Shown here one piece after another: positions 48,101 through 56,025 of a stretch of 64,000 bases of DNA. A model generated the notes under the pieces. The model was not told where the DNA came from and made no database searches. It saw only the letters and a program-made list of their open reading frames with translations. The translations under genes were made by a program, and so were the position numbers. The stretch's first letter is position 1, and each line of letters opens with the position of its first letter. The stretch comes from Flagellimonas alvinocaridis. Its GTDB lineage: Bacteria > Bacteroidota > Bacteroidia > Flavobacteriales > Flavobacteriaceae. The DNA lies in the NCBI RefSeq assembly GCF_004916895.1, contig NZ_SNTZ01000009.1, positions 46,772-110,771 on the forward strand, in the 5' to 3' direction.

Positions 48101-51100
48101 CATTGGAGATTGAAGTGACTACACCAGACTGCGGTACATTTGGTCTTGTAACTGAGTATAGTACTGACGGGAACAATTATGTTGAAGGAGCAAGTGAGCT
48201 TACTTTGGATGAAGGTCTTACGCTAATTTTGGGTATTGAGCCTAGTGGATATCCCTTTACAATCGCTGGACCCAACGGCAATGATAAAGCCTTTGATCAA
48301 AATGACTTGACCATCCCCAGTCTAACTCCTGCGGACAGTGGAACCTATACGTTCACCACGGGCAATGGTTGTTCTGTGACCTTGGACCTTACCGTAAATG
48401 CAGTGGATTGTGTTACCTTGGGATTGGTCACCGAATATAGTTTGGATGGAGACAATTATGTTGAAGGAGCAAGTGAGCTTACTTTGGATGAAGGATTACC
48501 ATTGATATTGGGTATTGAGCCAGGGGGGTACCCATTCACAATTACAGGACCCAACGGAAACGACAAACCTTTTAATGAAGCAGATCTCACCATTCCAAAC
48601 CTTACAGTGGCAGATAGTGGCACCTATACCTTTACAACAGGTAATGGCTGCTTTGTAACTTTAGATCTTACGGTAAATGCAGTAGACTGTGGAACCTTTG
48701 GATTGGTCACTGAATATAGTTTGGATGGGGATACTTATGTAGAAGGGGCTAGTGAACTGGAAGTGGATGAAGGATTTTCTCTTATCTTGGGTATAGAACC
48801 CAGCGGATTTCCCTTTACCATTACAGGGCCTAATGGCAATGACAAACCTTATGATTTAAACGATCTTACCATTCCTAGCCTAACTACGGCAGATAGTGGA
48901 ACATATACATTTACTACAGGTAACGGTTGTTTCGTCACTTTGGATTTGACCGTTAATGAAGTGGATTGTGTAGCATTGGGCTTGACCACCGAATATAGTT
49001 TGGATGGAAATAACTATGTGCAAGGCGCAACGGATATTACCATTGACGAAGGCAGCGTTCTTTATTTAGGAGCGGAACCACAAGGAATTCCATATAGCAT
49101 TACAGGGCCTAATGGTAATGATAAACCCTTGAACGCTGATGACCTTATTATTCCCAATGTAACTCCCGCAGATAGTGGTACATATACATTTACTACAGGA
49201 AGTGGCTGTTTTGTTACCCTGGATGTTACTGTAAATGATGTTGATTGTGGCACACTTGGATTGGTCACAGAATATAGTTTGGATGGTGAAAACTACATCG
49301 AGGGAGCAACAGATGTTACCGTTGATGAGGGCAATATTCTCTTTCTAAGTATCCTGCCTCCTAATCTACCGTTTTCTATCACTGGACCAAACGGAAACAA
49401 TAAAGCTTTCGATTTTAATGATTTAACCATTTCCAACTTGGTTCCCGCAGACTCTGGAACATATACCTTTACTGCGGGCGGAGATTGTGAGGTTTCAATC
49501 AACCTTACTGTGAACCCAGTGGACTGTGGTACTTTGGGTATGGTTACAGAATACAGTATAAATGATAACTCATTTTTTGAAGGAGCAACCGAGCTTACGG
49601 TGGATGAAGGAAACAAGTTGCAATTGAGTATTCAACCTCAAGGATTGCCTTATTCCATTATCGGACCTAATGGCAATGATAAACCCTTCGATTTTGATGA
49701 TCTTATCATTACTACGTTAGTTCCTGCAGATAGTGGTCTGTACAGATTTGTAAGCGGTAGTGGGTGTGAGGTTACGCTGGATTTAACTGTAAATCCGGTT
49801 GATTGTGCCACCTATGGTGTGGTTACGGAATACAGTTTAAATGGTGGACCATTTGTAGAAGGAGCAAGTACCTTGGAGGCCATTGAAGGAGATAATCTTG
49901 TGTTGAGCATAGAACCGTTTGGCGCAGCTTTTTCAATCGATGGACCTAATGGGAACAACAAACCTATGGGAGTCAATGACTTGACTATTCCAAGTTTAAC
50001 CACAGCGGATAGTGGCACATATACCTTTACAACAGGTAGCGGATGTGTAGTCATGTTGGATTTAACGGTCAACACCTTCTGTTCTACCATTGGTTTGGAA
50101 ACTGAATACGTCCTCAATGGCGAGGCGGCAGTTACTGGATCTAGTTCAGTTTCTGTAGTCGAAGGAGATAACATTTCGCTTGGAATTATTCCTGACGGAC
50201 GTACATTCTCTGTGGCTGGCCCCAACGGAAATACAAAACCATTGGATCTTACCGACCTTGTACTAGGCAGCGCTACTCTTGCTGATAGTGGAACATATAC
50301 CTTTACTACCGCAGAGGGCTGCGAAGTTCAATTGGACTTGAATGTAGTTGAATTCTGTACTGCACTAGGCTTACAGACCGAGTATAGCCTGAACGGTGAT
50401 ACGGCTGTTGTAGGACAAGCCACAGTTGCCGTAGAGGAAGGAGACCAATTGTCCTTGGGTGTTTTCCCTGATGGACTTACCTTCTCCATAGCAGGTCCCA
50501 ATGGAAACAACAAAGCCCAGAGTACGGATGATTTGGTACTTACGGATATGGCGCAAGCCGATGCTGGAATTTATACCTTCACTACCGCTGAGGGTTGCGA
50601 AATTCAGTTGGAAGTCACTGTAGGCGATCCATGTATTGCACTAGGCTTACAGACCGAGTTTAGCCTGAACGGTGATACGGCTGTTGTAGGACAGGCCACA
50701 GTTGCCGTAGAGGAAGGAGACCAATTGTCCTTGGGTGTTTTCCCTGGGGGGCTTACCTTCTCCATAGCAGGTCCCAATGGAAACAACAAAGCCCTGAGTA
50801 CTGATGATTTGGTACTTACGGACATAGCGCAAGCCGATGCTGGCGTGTATACCTTCACTACAGACCAGGGCTGTGAAGTCCAGTTGGAAGTCACTGTAGG
50901 CGATCCATGTATTGCACTAGGCTTACAGACCGAGTATAGTCTGAACGGTGATACGGCTGTTGTAGGACAGGCCACAGTTGCCGTAGAGGAAGGTGACCAA
51001 TTGTCCTTGGGTGTTTTTCCTGATGGGCTTACCTTCTCCGTAGCAGGCCCCAATGGAAACAACAAAACCCTGGGTACGGATGATTTGGTACTAACGGATA

Positions 51101-51993
51101 TAGCGCAAGCCGATGCTGGCGTGTATACCTTCACTACAGACCAGGGCTGTGAAGTCCAGTTGGAAGTTACTGTAAGCGATCCTTGTACTTCACTAGGATT
51201 ACAGACCGAGTATAGCCTGAACGGTGATACGGCTGTTGTAGGACAGGCCACAGTTAGCGTAGAGGAAGGTGACCAATTGTCCTTGGGTGTTTTCCCTGAT
51301 GGACTTACCTTCTCCTTAGCAGGCCCCAATGGAAATAACAAAGCTCTGAGTACGGATGATTTGGTACTAACGGATATAGCGCAAGCCGATGCTGGCGTGT
51401 ATACCTTCACTACAGACCAGGGCTGTGAAGTTCAATTGGAGGTAACGGTTACCGCTGCGAACCAAAACCAGCCGCCGGTTGCAGTGATTGATGCCAACCC
51501 TGCAAACGGAACCGTACCATTGGAAGTCAATTTTGTTGGATCAAATTCACAGGACGATGTAGAAGTGGTATCCTACGCTTGGAATTTTGACGATGGTAGC
51601 CAATCAGACGAAGCAAATCCTACTCATATATTTGAGGTTTCAGGAACCTATGAAGTAACATTGACTGTTGAAGATGCCGAAGGTTTAACGGATACAGCCA
51701 CAATAACCATAGTGGTAGAACCATCCGCGGAAATGGTTTCCATTTTGGCTCCTAACCCTGCAACAGGAACCGCAAGGATATATGTGGATACTGCAGCTGA
51801 TGAAATAACAGTCACGCAAATTCATTTGCATGACTCTAGTGGAAGATATATTACATCCTATGTTCCTTCCGAAGTAGAAGTTGACGGAGGATACGAGCTG
51901 CCCATATTTGCGGTTTCAAATGGCGTGTATACAGTGCAGTTGGTTCTAAACAGTGGGGACACAGTACCTTTAAGACTCATTGTTCGAAACTAA
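45166..51993 (+). CDS. Secreted galactose-oxidase-like copper radical oxidase with LamG, 12 Ig-like repeats, PKD and T9SS sorting domain
   Basis: A 2275-residue exported protein. After a signal peptide (to KAQ near residue 28), residues ~30-400 are a kelch-type propeller with galactose oxidase residues all kept: Cys105 (HDMFCPG) and Tyr149 (RGYQG), which form the thioether cofactor, Trp167 (GGSWS), Tyr383-His384 (RTYHS), and His471 (AATHSTN) in the DUF1929 early-set domain. A LamG-like lectin domain follows (~515-745), then two Ig-like modules, 12 tandem repeats of ~92 residues (48130-51459), a PKD domain, and a type A T9SS sorting domain starting with LAPNPATG. It likely oxidises C6 hydroxyls of galactose or related residues outside the cell. 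ATG 45172 is an equally possible start. It is first in a region of sugar genes. Confidence 0.9.
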   Translation: MEMKKITPSISLILICFFTFFATNLKAQSPDQVGQWSDPIGFGIVPVAVANLPDGRLITWSSQFRDTWTGSGDGATFTEIFDPFMGPDGQALGEFTTNTDHDMFCPGINNLSDGRILSAGGTTSQRTSIYDPVTGDWAVADEMNIPRGYQGNVTLTDGSVFTVGGSWSDADTPATNGGKDAELWTEATGWVSLPGITGEDIYTANDLALELQGLYRVDNHVWLWPAPNGYLFHAGPSEMMHWIDVSGTGSIVDAGLRADDTYSMKGTTVMFDIGKILKVGGAESYGDSDLVGAPPAKDNSFVIDLNGVAYGGTPTVTQTVNNLEFSRTMHNSTVLPNGEVLVTGGLDHAEVFTDDGARLTAEIYNPTTNSWRSVAGMQMARTYHSVGILMIDGRVFVGGGGLCDSSNLDECYNHFDAEIYSPPYLFNPDGSLAARPTISAPATADYNTSINVTGSTDIQEFSLIRFSAATHSTNNEQRRIPVTFFPGTPGDYSVDIPGRELLPPGYYMLFAIDSNGVPSVAEAVQIGSDIPLSNNPSLVLDVKFDEGSGSTAADDSQYGNNGTIYDVDNDAATKVLSTDNWGTGVFGGALQTDGAEFQSNTIFEVPYSSSMSTIRQQITMMAWVNRNEVVHNAGVFSHNYPDMFFGFHNNLYKWEFMTALGQASCYSGYTPPGQWVHIAATYDGHTAKLYANGVEICSVEITSDINMNSVDPNFSSFTSSGFYETNPDPDPSYNDSGVTDELDGRIDELKVFNIALSPSEIDAYYQQGVQTGNPNIPDCSGNPIVAEYKVGAAGTWTEGNNINAVEGSEIYIRAKDYVGEYFVTTMEVDGPTFSSVDDLPGFNADAAYQIDTNIFPFGDPEKNDGLVSVGNEGTYVLTTAEGCLTVINLNVAGSCDPGDTPIYPEYQLNGVWSDGVSGETIQVEQGTTVVLSAAPNEVGDITITLPNGTEVGDDYDLGPISTIQAGTYIFTSLQGCTATLEIEVTTPDCGTFGLVTEYSTDGNNYVEGASELTLDEGLTLILGIEPSGYPFTIAGPNGNDKAFDQNDLTIPSLTPADSGTYTFTTGNGCSVTLDLTVNAVDCVTLGLVTEYSLDGDNYVEGASELTLDEGLPLILGIEPGGYPFTITGPNGNDKPFNEADLTIPNLTVADSGTYTFTTGNGCFVTLDLTVNAVDCGTFGLVTEYSLDGDTYVEGASELEVDEGFSLILGIEPSGFPFTITGPNGNDKPYDLNDLTIPSLTTADSGTYTFTTGNGCFVTLDLTVNEVDCVALGLTTEYSLDGNNYVQGATDITIDEGSVLYLGAEPQGIPYSITGPNGNDKPLNADDLIIPNVTPADSGTYTFTTGSGCFVTLDVTVNDVDCGTLGLVTEYSLDGENYIEGATDVTVDEGNILFLSILPPNLPFSITGPNGNNKAFDFNDLTISNLVPADSGTYTFTAGGDCEVSINLTVNPVDCGTLGMVTEYSINDNSFFEGATELTVDEGNKLQLSIQPQGLPYSIIGPNGNDKPFDFDDLIITTLVPADSGLYRFVSGSGCEVTLDLTVNPVDCATYGVVTEYSLNGGPFVEGASTLEAIEGDNLVLSIEPFGAAFSIDGPNGNNKPMGVNDLTIPSLTTADSGTYTFTTGSGCVVMLDLTVNTFCSTIGLETEYVLNGEAAVTGSSSVSVVEGDNISLGIIPDGRTFSVAGPNGNTKPLDLTDLVLGSATLADSGTYTFTTAEGCEVQLDLNVVEFCTALGLQTEYSLNGDTAVVGQATVAVEEGDQLSLGVFPDGLTFSIAGPNGNNKAQSTDDLVLTDMAQADAGIYTFTTAEGCEIQLEVTVGDPCIALGLQTEFSLNGDTAVVGQATVAVEEGDQLSLGVFPGGLTFSIAGPNGNNKALSTDDLVLTDIAQADAGVYTFTTDQGCEVQLEVTVGDPCIALGLQTEYSLNGDTAVVGQATVAVEEGDQLSLGVFPDGLTFSVAGPNGNNKTLGTDDLVLTDIAQADAGVYTFTTDQGCEVQLEVTVSDPCTSLGLQTEYSLNGDTAVVGQATVSVEEGDQLSLGVFPDGLTFSLAGPNGNNKALSTDDLVLTDIAQADAGVYTFTTDQGCEVQLEVTVTAANQNQPPVAVIDANPANGTVPLEVNFVGSNSQDDVEVVSYAWNFDDGSQSDEANPTHIFEVSGTYEVTLTVEDAEGLTDTATITIVVEPSAEMVSILAPNPATGTARIYVDTAADEITVTQIHLHDSSGRYITSYVPSEVEVDGGYELPIFAVSNGVYTVQLVLNSGDTVPLRLIVRN
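48130..51459 (+). repeat. Twelve tandem ~277-base repeats encoding Ig-like modules
   Basis: Each unit codes for ~92 residues, starts at a Cys, contains GPNGN and ends with a DSGTYTFTT- or DAGVYTFTT-type strand with a second Cys. Units 1-3, 4-8 and 9-12 form similarity groups; the last four are the most alike. Confidence 0.92.
50356..51459 (+). repeat. Four near-identical 276-base units at the end of the array
   Basis: Units start at 50356, 50632, 50908 and 51184, each exactly 276 bases, with only scattered base differences. This part of the array is recent or kept uniform by recombination and could change in copy number. Confidence 0.92.
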
Positions 51994-52017
51994 TAACAGG
52001 AATAATTAAAAAAGTAA

Positions 52018-52047
52018 GCAGGCTGTCCATGTTCTGGACAGCCCTGC
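52018..52047 (+). terminator. Hairpin after the galactose-oxidase-like gene
   Basis: GGCTGTCC and GGACAGCC pair exactly around a 7-base loop, and the stem extends to GCA/TGC with one bulged C. It lies 24 bases after the stop. No T-run follows, so it may be a weak terminator, an attenuator or an mRNA stabiliser. Confidence 0.55.
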
Positions 52048-52108
52048 AATACCTTTGAAGCTCTTCAGATAAAACAATCAAGGAATAGTTTAGAGAATAA
52101 AAATCCAA

Positions 52109-53206
52109 ATGGAGAAAAAAATTAAATTATGTTTGGTTGGGGGGGAAGACGCCCATAAAAGAATCGAGCTTTCAAATTATTTGCTTCAACATGGTTTTGA
52201 GATTACCATTTTGGGCACCAAGGATTATGACTACCCAGAACATATCCAGTTCATAAAATATAACCTGAACAGGAAATTGAACCTGTTCTCGGATATAGCA
52301 TCCATTTTCCAATACAGAAAAATTTTCAAGGAGCATAAGTTTGATATTGTACAAACCTTTGATACCAAACCTGCTTTCTTGGTACCCTTGGCTTCGTTTG
52401 GACAACCCCACAAGGTGGTACGTACCATAACTGGTTTGGGAAAATTATTTGTTTCCAAAGGTCTATCAACACGTATTGCCCAATCCGTATACGTTTTCTT
52501 GCATACATTGGCCAGAAAAAGGGTGTTCTGTACTACCTTCCAGAATTTGGATGATCGCAACTTTTTTCTTGAAAAAGCGTTGGTAACAGAAAAGAACCAT
52601 TCCATGATCTATGGTAGTGGCATAGATTTAAAAAGCATTAAAGAGAAGGCTGCCAGGAGCAGAAGCCCCTTTACCGCAATTTGCGTTTCAAGGTTGGTCT
52701 ATGCCAAAGGAATCATCCAGTATTTGGAAGCCGCTAAAATGTGTGCTGACAAAGGATTTGGGTTTAAGTTTTTGTTGGTTGGCCCATTGGAAGAGAATTC
52801 AGAAAAGCTGAACGAGAAAATCCTAAACCAATATGCGCCATATGTAGAATGGTTGGGAAAACGAAGTGATGTTCCAGATCTGCTATTGGGATCTGATGTC
52901 TTTGTGCTGCCTACCTTCTATCGCGAAGGTTTTGCAAGGGTGTTGTTGGAAGCATCTGCATATGGATTACCCTTGGTGACCACAGATGTACCCGGAGTTA
53001 CCGATATCGCAAGGCACATGAAAGAAGGGTTGATTGTAAAACCAAAGGATTCTGAGGCATTGGCGGAAGCCATAATTGCCTTATATGAAAATGAAACGTT
53101 AGCGGACGAACTTTCTAAGAATGCGCTGCTCAATGTTCAGAATTACAGCATGGAAGTTGTAAGTAAAGCCTATTCAGACCTATATCAAAAAGCATATGAA
53201 AATTGA
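52109..53206 (+). CDS. GT4-family glycosyltransferase
   Basis: A 365-residue GT-B glycosyltransferase of the kind found next to PglC-like enzymes. The N-terminus has LVGGEDAHKRIELSNYLLQHG, mid-sequence KVVRTITGLGKLFVSKGLS, and the donor domain has EX7E motif EGFARVLLEASAYGLPLVTT. It may add the second sugar to the lipid-linked primer made by the sugar transferase two genes on. It overlaps the aminotransferase gene by 11 bases. Confidence 0.88.
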   Translation: MEKKIKLCLVGGEDAHKRIELSNYLLQHGFEITILGTKDYDYPEHIQFIKYNLNRKLNLFSDIASIFQYRKIFKEHKFDIVQTFDTKPAFLVPLASFGQPHKVVRTITGLGKLFVSKGLSTRIAQSVYVFLHTLARKRVFCTTFQNLDDRNFFLEKALVTEKNHSMIYGSGIDLKSIKEKAARSRSPFTAICVSRLVYAKGIIQYLEAAKMCADKGFGFKFLLVGPLEENSEKLNEKILNQYAPYVEWLGKRSDVPDLLLGSDVFVLPTFYREGFARVLLEASAYGLPLVTTDVPGVTDIARHMKEGLIVKPKDSEALAEAIIALYENETLADELSKNALLNVQNYSMEVVSKAYSDLYQKAYEN

Positions 53207-54404
53207 TTTTTCGCCTCCGTTTATTAACGACAAAGTAAAAGAGGAAGTCCTTAAATCCTTGGATTCAGGGTGGATAACCACTGGTCCGCAAGTACGCAAG
53301 CTTGAAGAACAAATCAAGGAAGCAACAGATGCTCCCGAAGTAGTCTGTGTAAACTCATGGACTTCTGGTGCCATTTTGGTCTTAAAATGGTTAGGAGTAG
53401 GTGAAGGTGATGAAGTGATCATACCGGCATATACGTATGCAGCCACGGCCATGTCTGTGATTCATGCAGGGGCGAGACCAATTATGGTAGATGTTGGTGA
53501 AGATTTTAATATTGCCATTGAGAACATTGAAAAAGCAATTACGCCCAGAACTAAGGCCATAATCCCTGTTGATTTTGCGGGCTGGCCTTGCGATTATGAT
53601 GGAATCAATGACTTGGTGTCCAAAAAGAGGGAATTGTTTGTTCCACAAGGTGAAGTTCAGGAAAAACTGGGTCGTATTTTGGTGGTGGCCGATGCTGCAC
53701 ATTCCATAGGTGCGATGTATAAAGGTAAAAGCACGGGTGTTTTAACGGATATCACTATTTTTTCATTACATGCAGTAAAGAATGTCACCACAGCAGAAGG
53801 TGGGGCAATATGCTTAAATCTTCCAGAGCCATTCAATAACGATGAGTTATATCGTACCCTGAGATGTTATTCCTTAAATGGACAGACCAAGGATGCTTTG
53901 GCCAAATCCAAAGCAGGGAGCTGGAAATACGATATTATTTACCCAGGGCTTAAGATTAATCTTCCTGATGTTTTGGCTGCAATTGGTGTAGGTCAAATGG
54001 AGGTGTATTTGGATGACATATTGCCAAAACGAAAAGAGATTTTTGAGCAGTACAATTCCTTTTTTGAGGAAAAGGATTGGGCCATTGAACCACATTTTCG
54101 TACGGACGACCAACAATCGTCTTGCCATTTGTATCCGCTTAGAATCAAAGGAGCAACCGAAGAACAAAGAGATTTGATCATTCAAGGAGTTGGAGAAAGA
54201 GGGGTGGCCGTAAACGTGCATTTTCAGCCATTGCCCAGATTATCGCTTTTTAAACAAATGGGATATCAAGAAGAAGCGTATCCGATGGCCATGCAGATGT
54301 ACACAAATGAAATATCATTGCCCATATACCCACAATTGTCCCAAGAACATATTGCCTATATAGTAAAGGTGGTTTCCGAGACTGTGGAAAATGTCCTGAA
54401 ATGA
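53196..54404 (+). CDS. DegT/DnrJ/EryC1/StrS-type sugar aminotransferase
   Basis: A PLP-dependent enzyme, 402 residues, that aminates keto-sugar nucleotides, usually at C3 or C4. The N-terminal SGWITTGPQVRKLEEQIKE, IPAYTYAATA and DAAHS (Asp166) bind the cofactor, and Lys195 in LHAVKNVTTAEGG is the expected Schiff-base lysine. It could act on the product of the CapD-like dehydratase to give a 4-amino-4,6-dideoxy sugar. It overlaps the sugar transferase gene by 4 bases (ATGA), so translation is probably coupled. Confidence 0.92.
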   Translation: MKIDFSPPFINDKVKEEVLKSLDSGWITTGPQVRKLEEQIKEATDAPEVVCVNSWTSGAILVLKWLGVGEGDEVIIPAYTYAATAMSVIHAGARPIMVDVGEDFNIAIENIEKAITPRTKAIIPVDFAGWPCDYDGINDLVSKKRELFVPQGEVQEKLGRILVVADAAHSIGAMYKGKSTGVLTDITIFSLHAVKNVTTAEGGAICLNLPEPFNNDELYRTLRCYSLNGQTKDALAKSKAGSWKYDIIYPGLKINLPDVLAAIGVGQMEVYLDDILPKRKEIFEQYNSFFEEKDWAIEPHFRTDDQQSSCHLYPLRIKGATEEQRDLIIQGVGERGVAVNVHFQPLPRLSLFKQMGYQEEAYPMAMQMYTNEISLPIYPQLSQEHIAYIVKVVSETVENVLK

Positions 54405-54994
54405 AAAGATTGTTCGACATAATATTGTCTTCTTTTGGGATACTTGTATTGTCGCCAATACTTGTCCTCATTGCCATATTGGTCAAGATTTCATCCAAAG
54501 GACCTGTTTTTTTTAGGCAAGTGAGGGTTGGTAAAGGAAACAAGGATTTTAGGATTTTTAAGTTTAGGACCATGTATACTGGTTCGGACAAGAAAGGACT
54601 GCTCACAGTAGGAGGTAGAGACCCTAGGGTTACCAAGGTGGGGTATTATCTAAGAAAATTCAAATTGGACGAACTTCCTCAACTCTTTAATGTTTTTACG
54701 GGTGAAATGAGTTTGGTAGGACCAAGACCGGAGGTGAGAAAATATGTTGAGCACTATTCCGAATCAGATATGGAAGTTCTTTCCGTTAGACCAGGAATAA
54801 CCGACTATGCTTCTATTGCCTTCAGGAATGAAAATGATATTTTAAAAGAATCCGAAGACCCCGAAAAAAAATACATTGAGGAAATAATGCCCATCAAATT
54901 AGGCCTCAATAAAAAATATATTGCCGAGAAAGGCATGTTCAAAGACTTGTCCATTATATTCAAAACCATAACCGTTATCATAAAAAAACAATAG
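54401..54994 (+). CDS. PglC-like sugar phosphate transferase (initiating phosphoglycosyl transferase)
   Basis: A 197-residue monotopic phosphoglycosyl transferase that moves a sugar-1-phosphate to undecaprenyl phosphate. The N-terminal re-entrant membrane helix is LFDIILSSFGILVLSPILVL, then IFKFRTM, the catalytic Asp90-Glu91 in KLDELPQLFNVFTGEMSLVG, and GPRPE. The short length matches PglC-type enzymes, not the long WcaJ type. It probably starts the repeat unit. Sugar specificity is unknown; the neighbouring aminotransferase suggests an amino-deoxy sugar. The next gene starts 3 bases on. Confidence 0.92.
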   Translation: MKRLFDIILSSFGILVLSPILVLIAILVKISSKGPVFFRQVRVGKGNKDFRIFKFRTMYTGSDKKGLLTVGGRDPRVTKVGYYLRKFKLDELPQLFNVFTGEMSLVGPRPEVRKYVEHYSESDMEVLSVRPGITDYASIAFRNENDILKESEDPEKKYIEEIMPIKLGLNKKYIAEKGMFKDLSIIFKTITVIIKKQ

Positions 54995-54997
54995 TTC

Positions 54998-56014
54998 ATG
55001 AACATTTTAGTCACAGGAGCCGCCGGCTTTATTGGATACCATGTATGTAAATCTTTGTTGGACAAAGGACATAGGGTCGTTGGGCTGGACAATATCAACG
55101 ATTACTATCCGCGTAGTCTTAAGTTTTCAAGACTGGAGCAGTTGGGTATTGAAGAAGACAAGGCCAAAAATTTCAATACTATTGTAGAGAGCGGTACATA
55201 CCCAGATTTTAGCTTCATTCGTTTGGGATTGGAGGATAGTGCTTCGATGGACAAACTATTCAATGAGCATAAATTTGAAATAGTTTGCAATTTAGCGGCC
55301 CAGGCAGGAGTAAGATATAGTTTGGAAAACCCTTCTGCATATATTGAAAGCAACATTGTGGGGTTCTTCAATATTTTGGATAACTGCAAGCGCCATGAAA
55401 TAAAGCATTTGGTATATGCCAGTAGTTCCAGTGTATATGGGTTGAACAAAAAGGTTCCTTTTGAGACTACTGATAATGTGGACCACCCAATTAGCCTTTA
55501 CGCCGCTTCCAAGAAAAGTAATGAGCTTATGGCACACACCTATAGCCATCTCTACGGCTTTAAGACTACTGGACTACGGTTTTTTACAGTGTATGGCCCA
55601 TGGGGAAGACCAGATATGGCCATGTTTCTGTTCACCAATGCCATGCTAAAAGGCGATCCCATAAAAATATTCAACAATGGGGATTTGGAAAGGGATTTCA
55701 CCTACATAGACGATATCGTGAATGGGGTTGTAAGGATCATAGAAAAACCAGTTGCGGATGATGAGCCAAAATATAAGATTTTCAATATCGGTAACAATGA
55801 CTCAGTTAAGCTTACCGATTTTATTGAAACTATAGAAAAGGAGTTGAACATAGAGGCCAAAAAAGAGTATTTGCCCATGCAACCAGGGGATGTTAAAAAA
55901 ACCTGGGCCAATGTAGATGATTTGGTAAGTGAATACAATTATGAACCAAACACAAGTATTTCCGTTGGGATTAAACGATTTGTGGAATGGTTCAAGGCCT
56001 ATTACAAAATCTAA
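54998..56014 (+). CDS. NAD-dependent epimerase, UDP-glucuronate 4-epimerase-like
   Basis: A 338-residue extended short-chain dehydrogenase. It has the N-terminal GAAGFIGYHVCK and GLDNINDYYPRSLKFSRLEQ, typical of UDP-glucuronate/galacturonate 4-epimerases, plus catalytic Tyr168 and Lys172 (LYAASKK). It would convert UDP-glucuronate from Ugd to UDP-galacturonate, giving a substrate that a pectate-lyase-like enzyme in the same region could recognise in the polymer. Coupling to neighbours: 3 bases after the sugar transferase and 11 bases before the acyltransferase start. Confidence 0.88.
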   Translation: MNILVTGAAGFIGYHVCKSLLDKGHRVVGLDNINDYYPRSLKFSRLEQLGIEEDKAKNFNTIVESGTYPDFSFIRLGLEDSASMDKLFNEHKFEIVCNLAAQAGVRYSLENPSAYIESNIVGFFNILDNCKRHEIKHLVYASSSSVYGLNKKVPFETTDNVDHPISLYAASKKSNELMAHTYSHLYGFKTTGLRFFTVYGPWGRPDMAMFLFTNAMLKGDPIKIFNNGDLERDFTYIDDIVNGVVRIIEKPVADDEPKYKIFNIGNNDSVKLTDFIETIEKELNIEAKKEYLPMQPGDVKKTWANVDDLVSEYNYEPNTSISVGIKRFVEWFKAYYKI

Positions 56015-56025
56015 CATCAAGTGTC

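Noticed and set aside
50604..51410. A 268-codon open frame on the minus strand across the repeat array
   Set aside because: It is the antisense shadow of the repeated oxidase stalk; its own sequence repeats with the same period and resembles no known protein.
48130..51459. Regular repeats as a CRISPR array
   Set aside because: The units are about 277 bases, in frame, without short spacers, and encode Ig-like modules.
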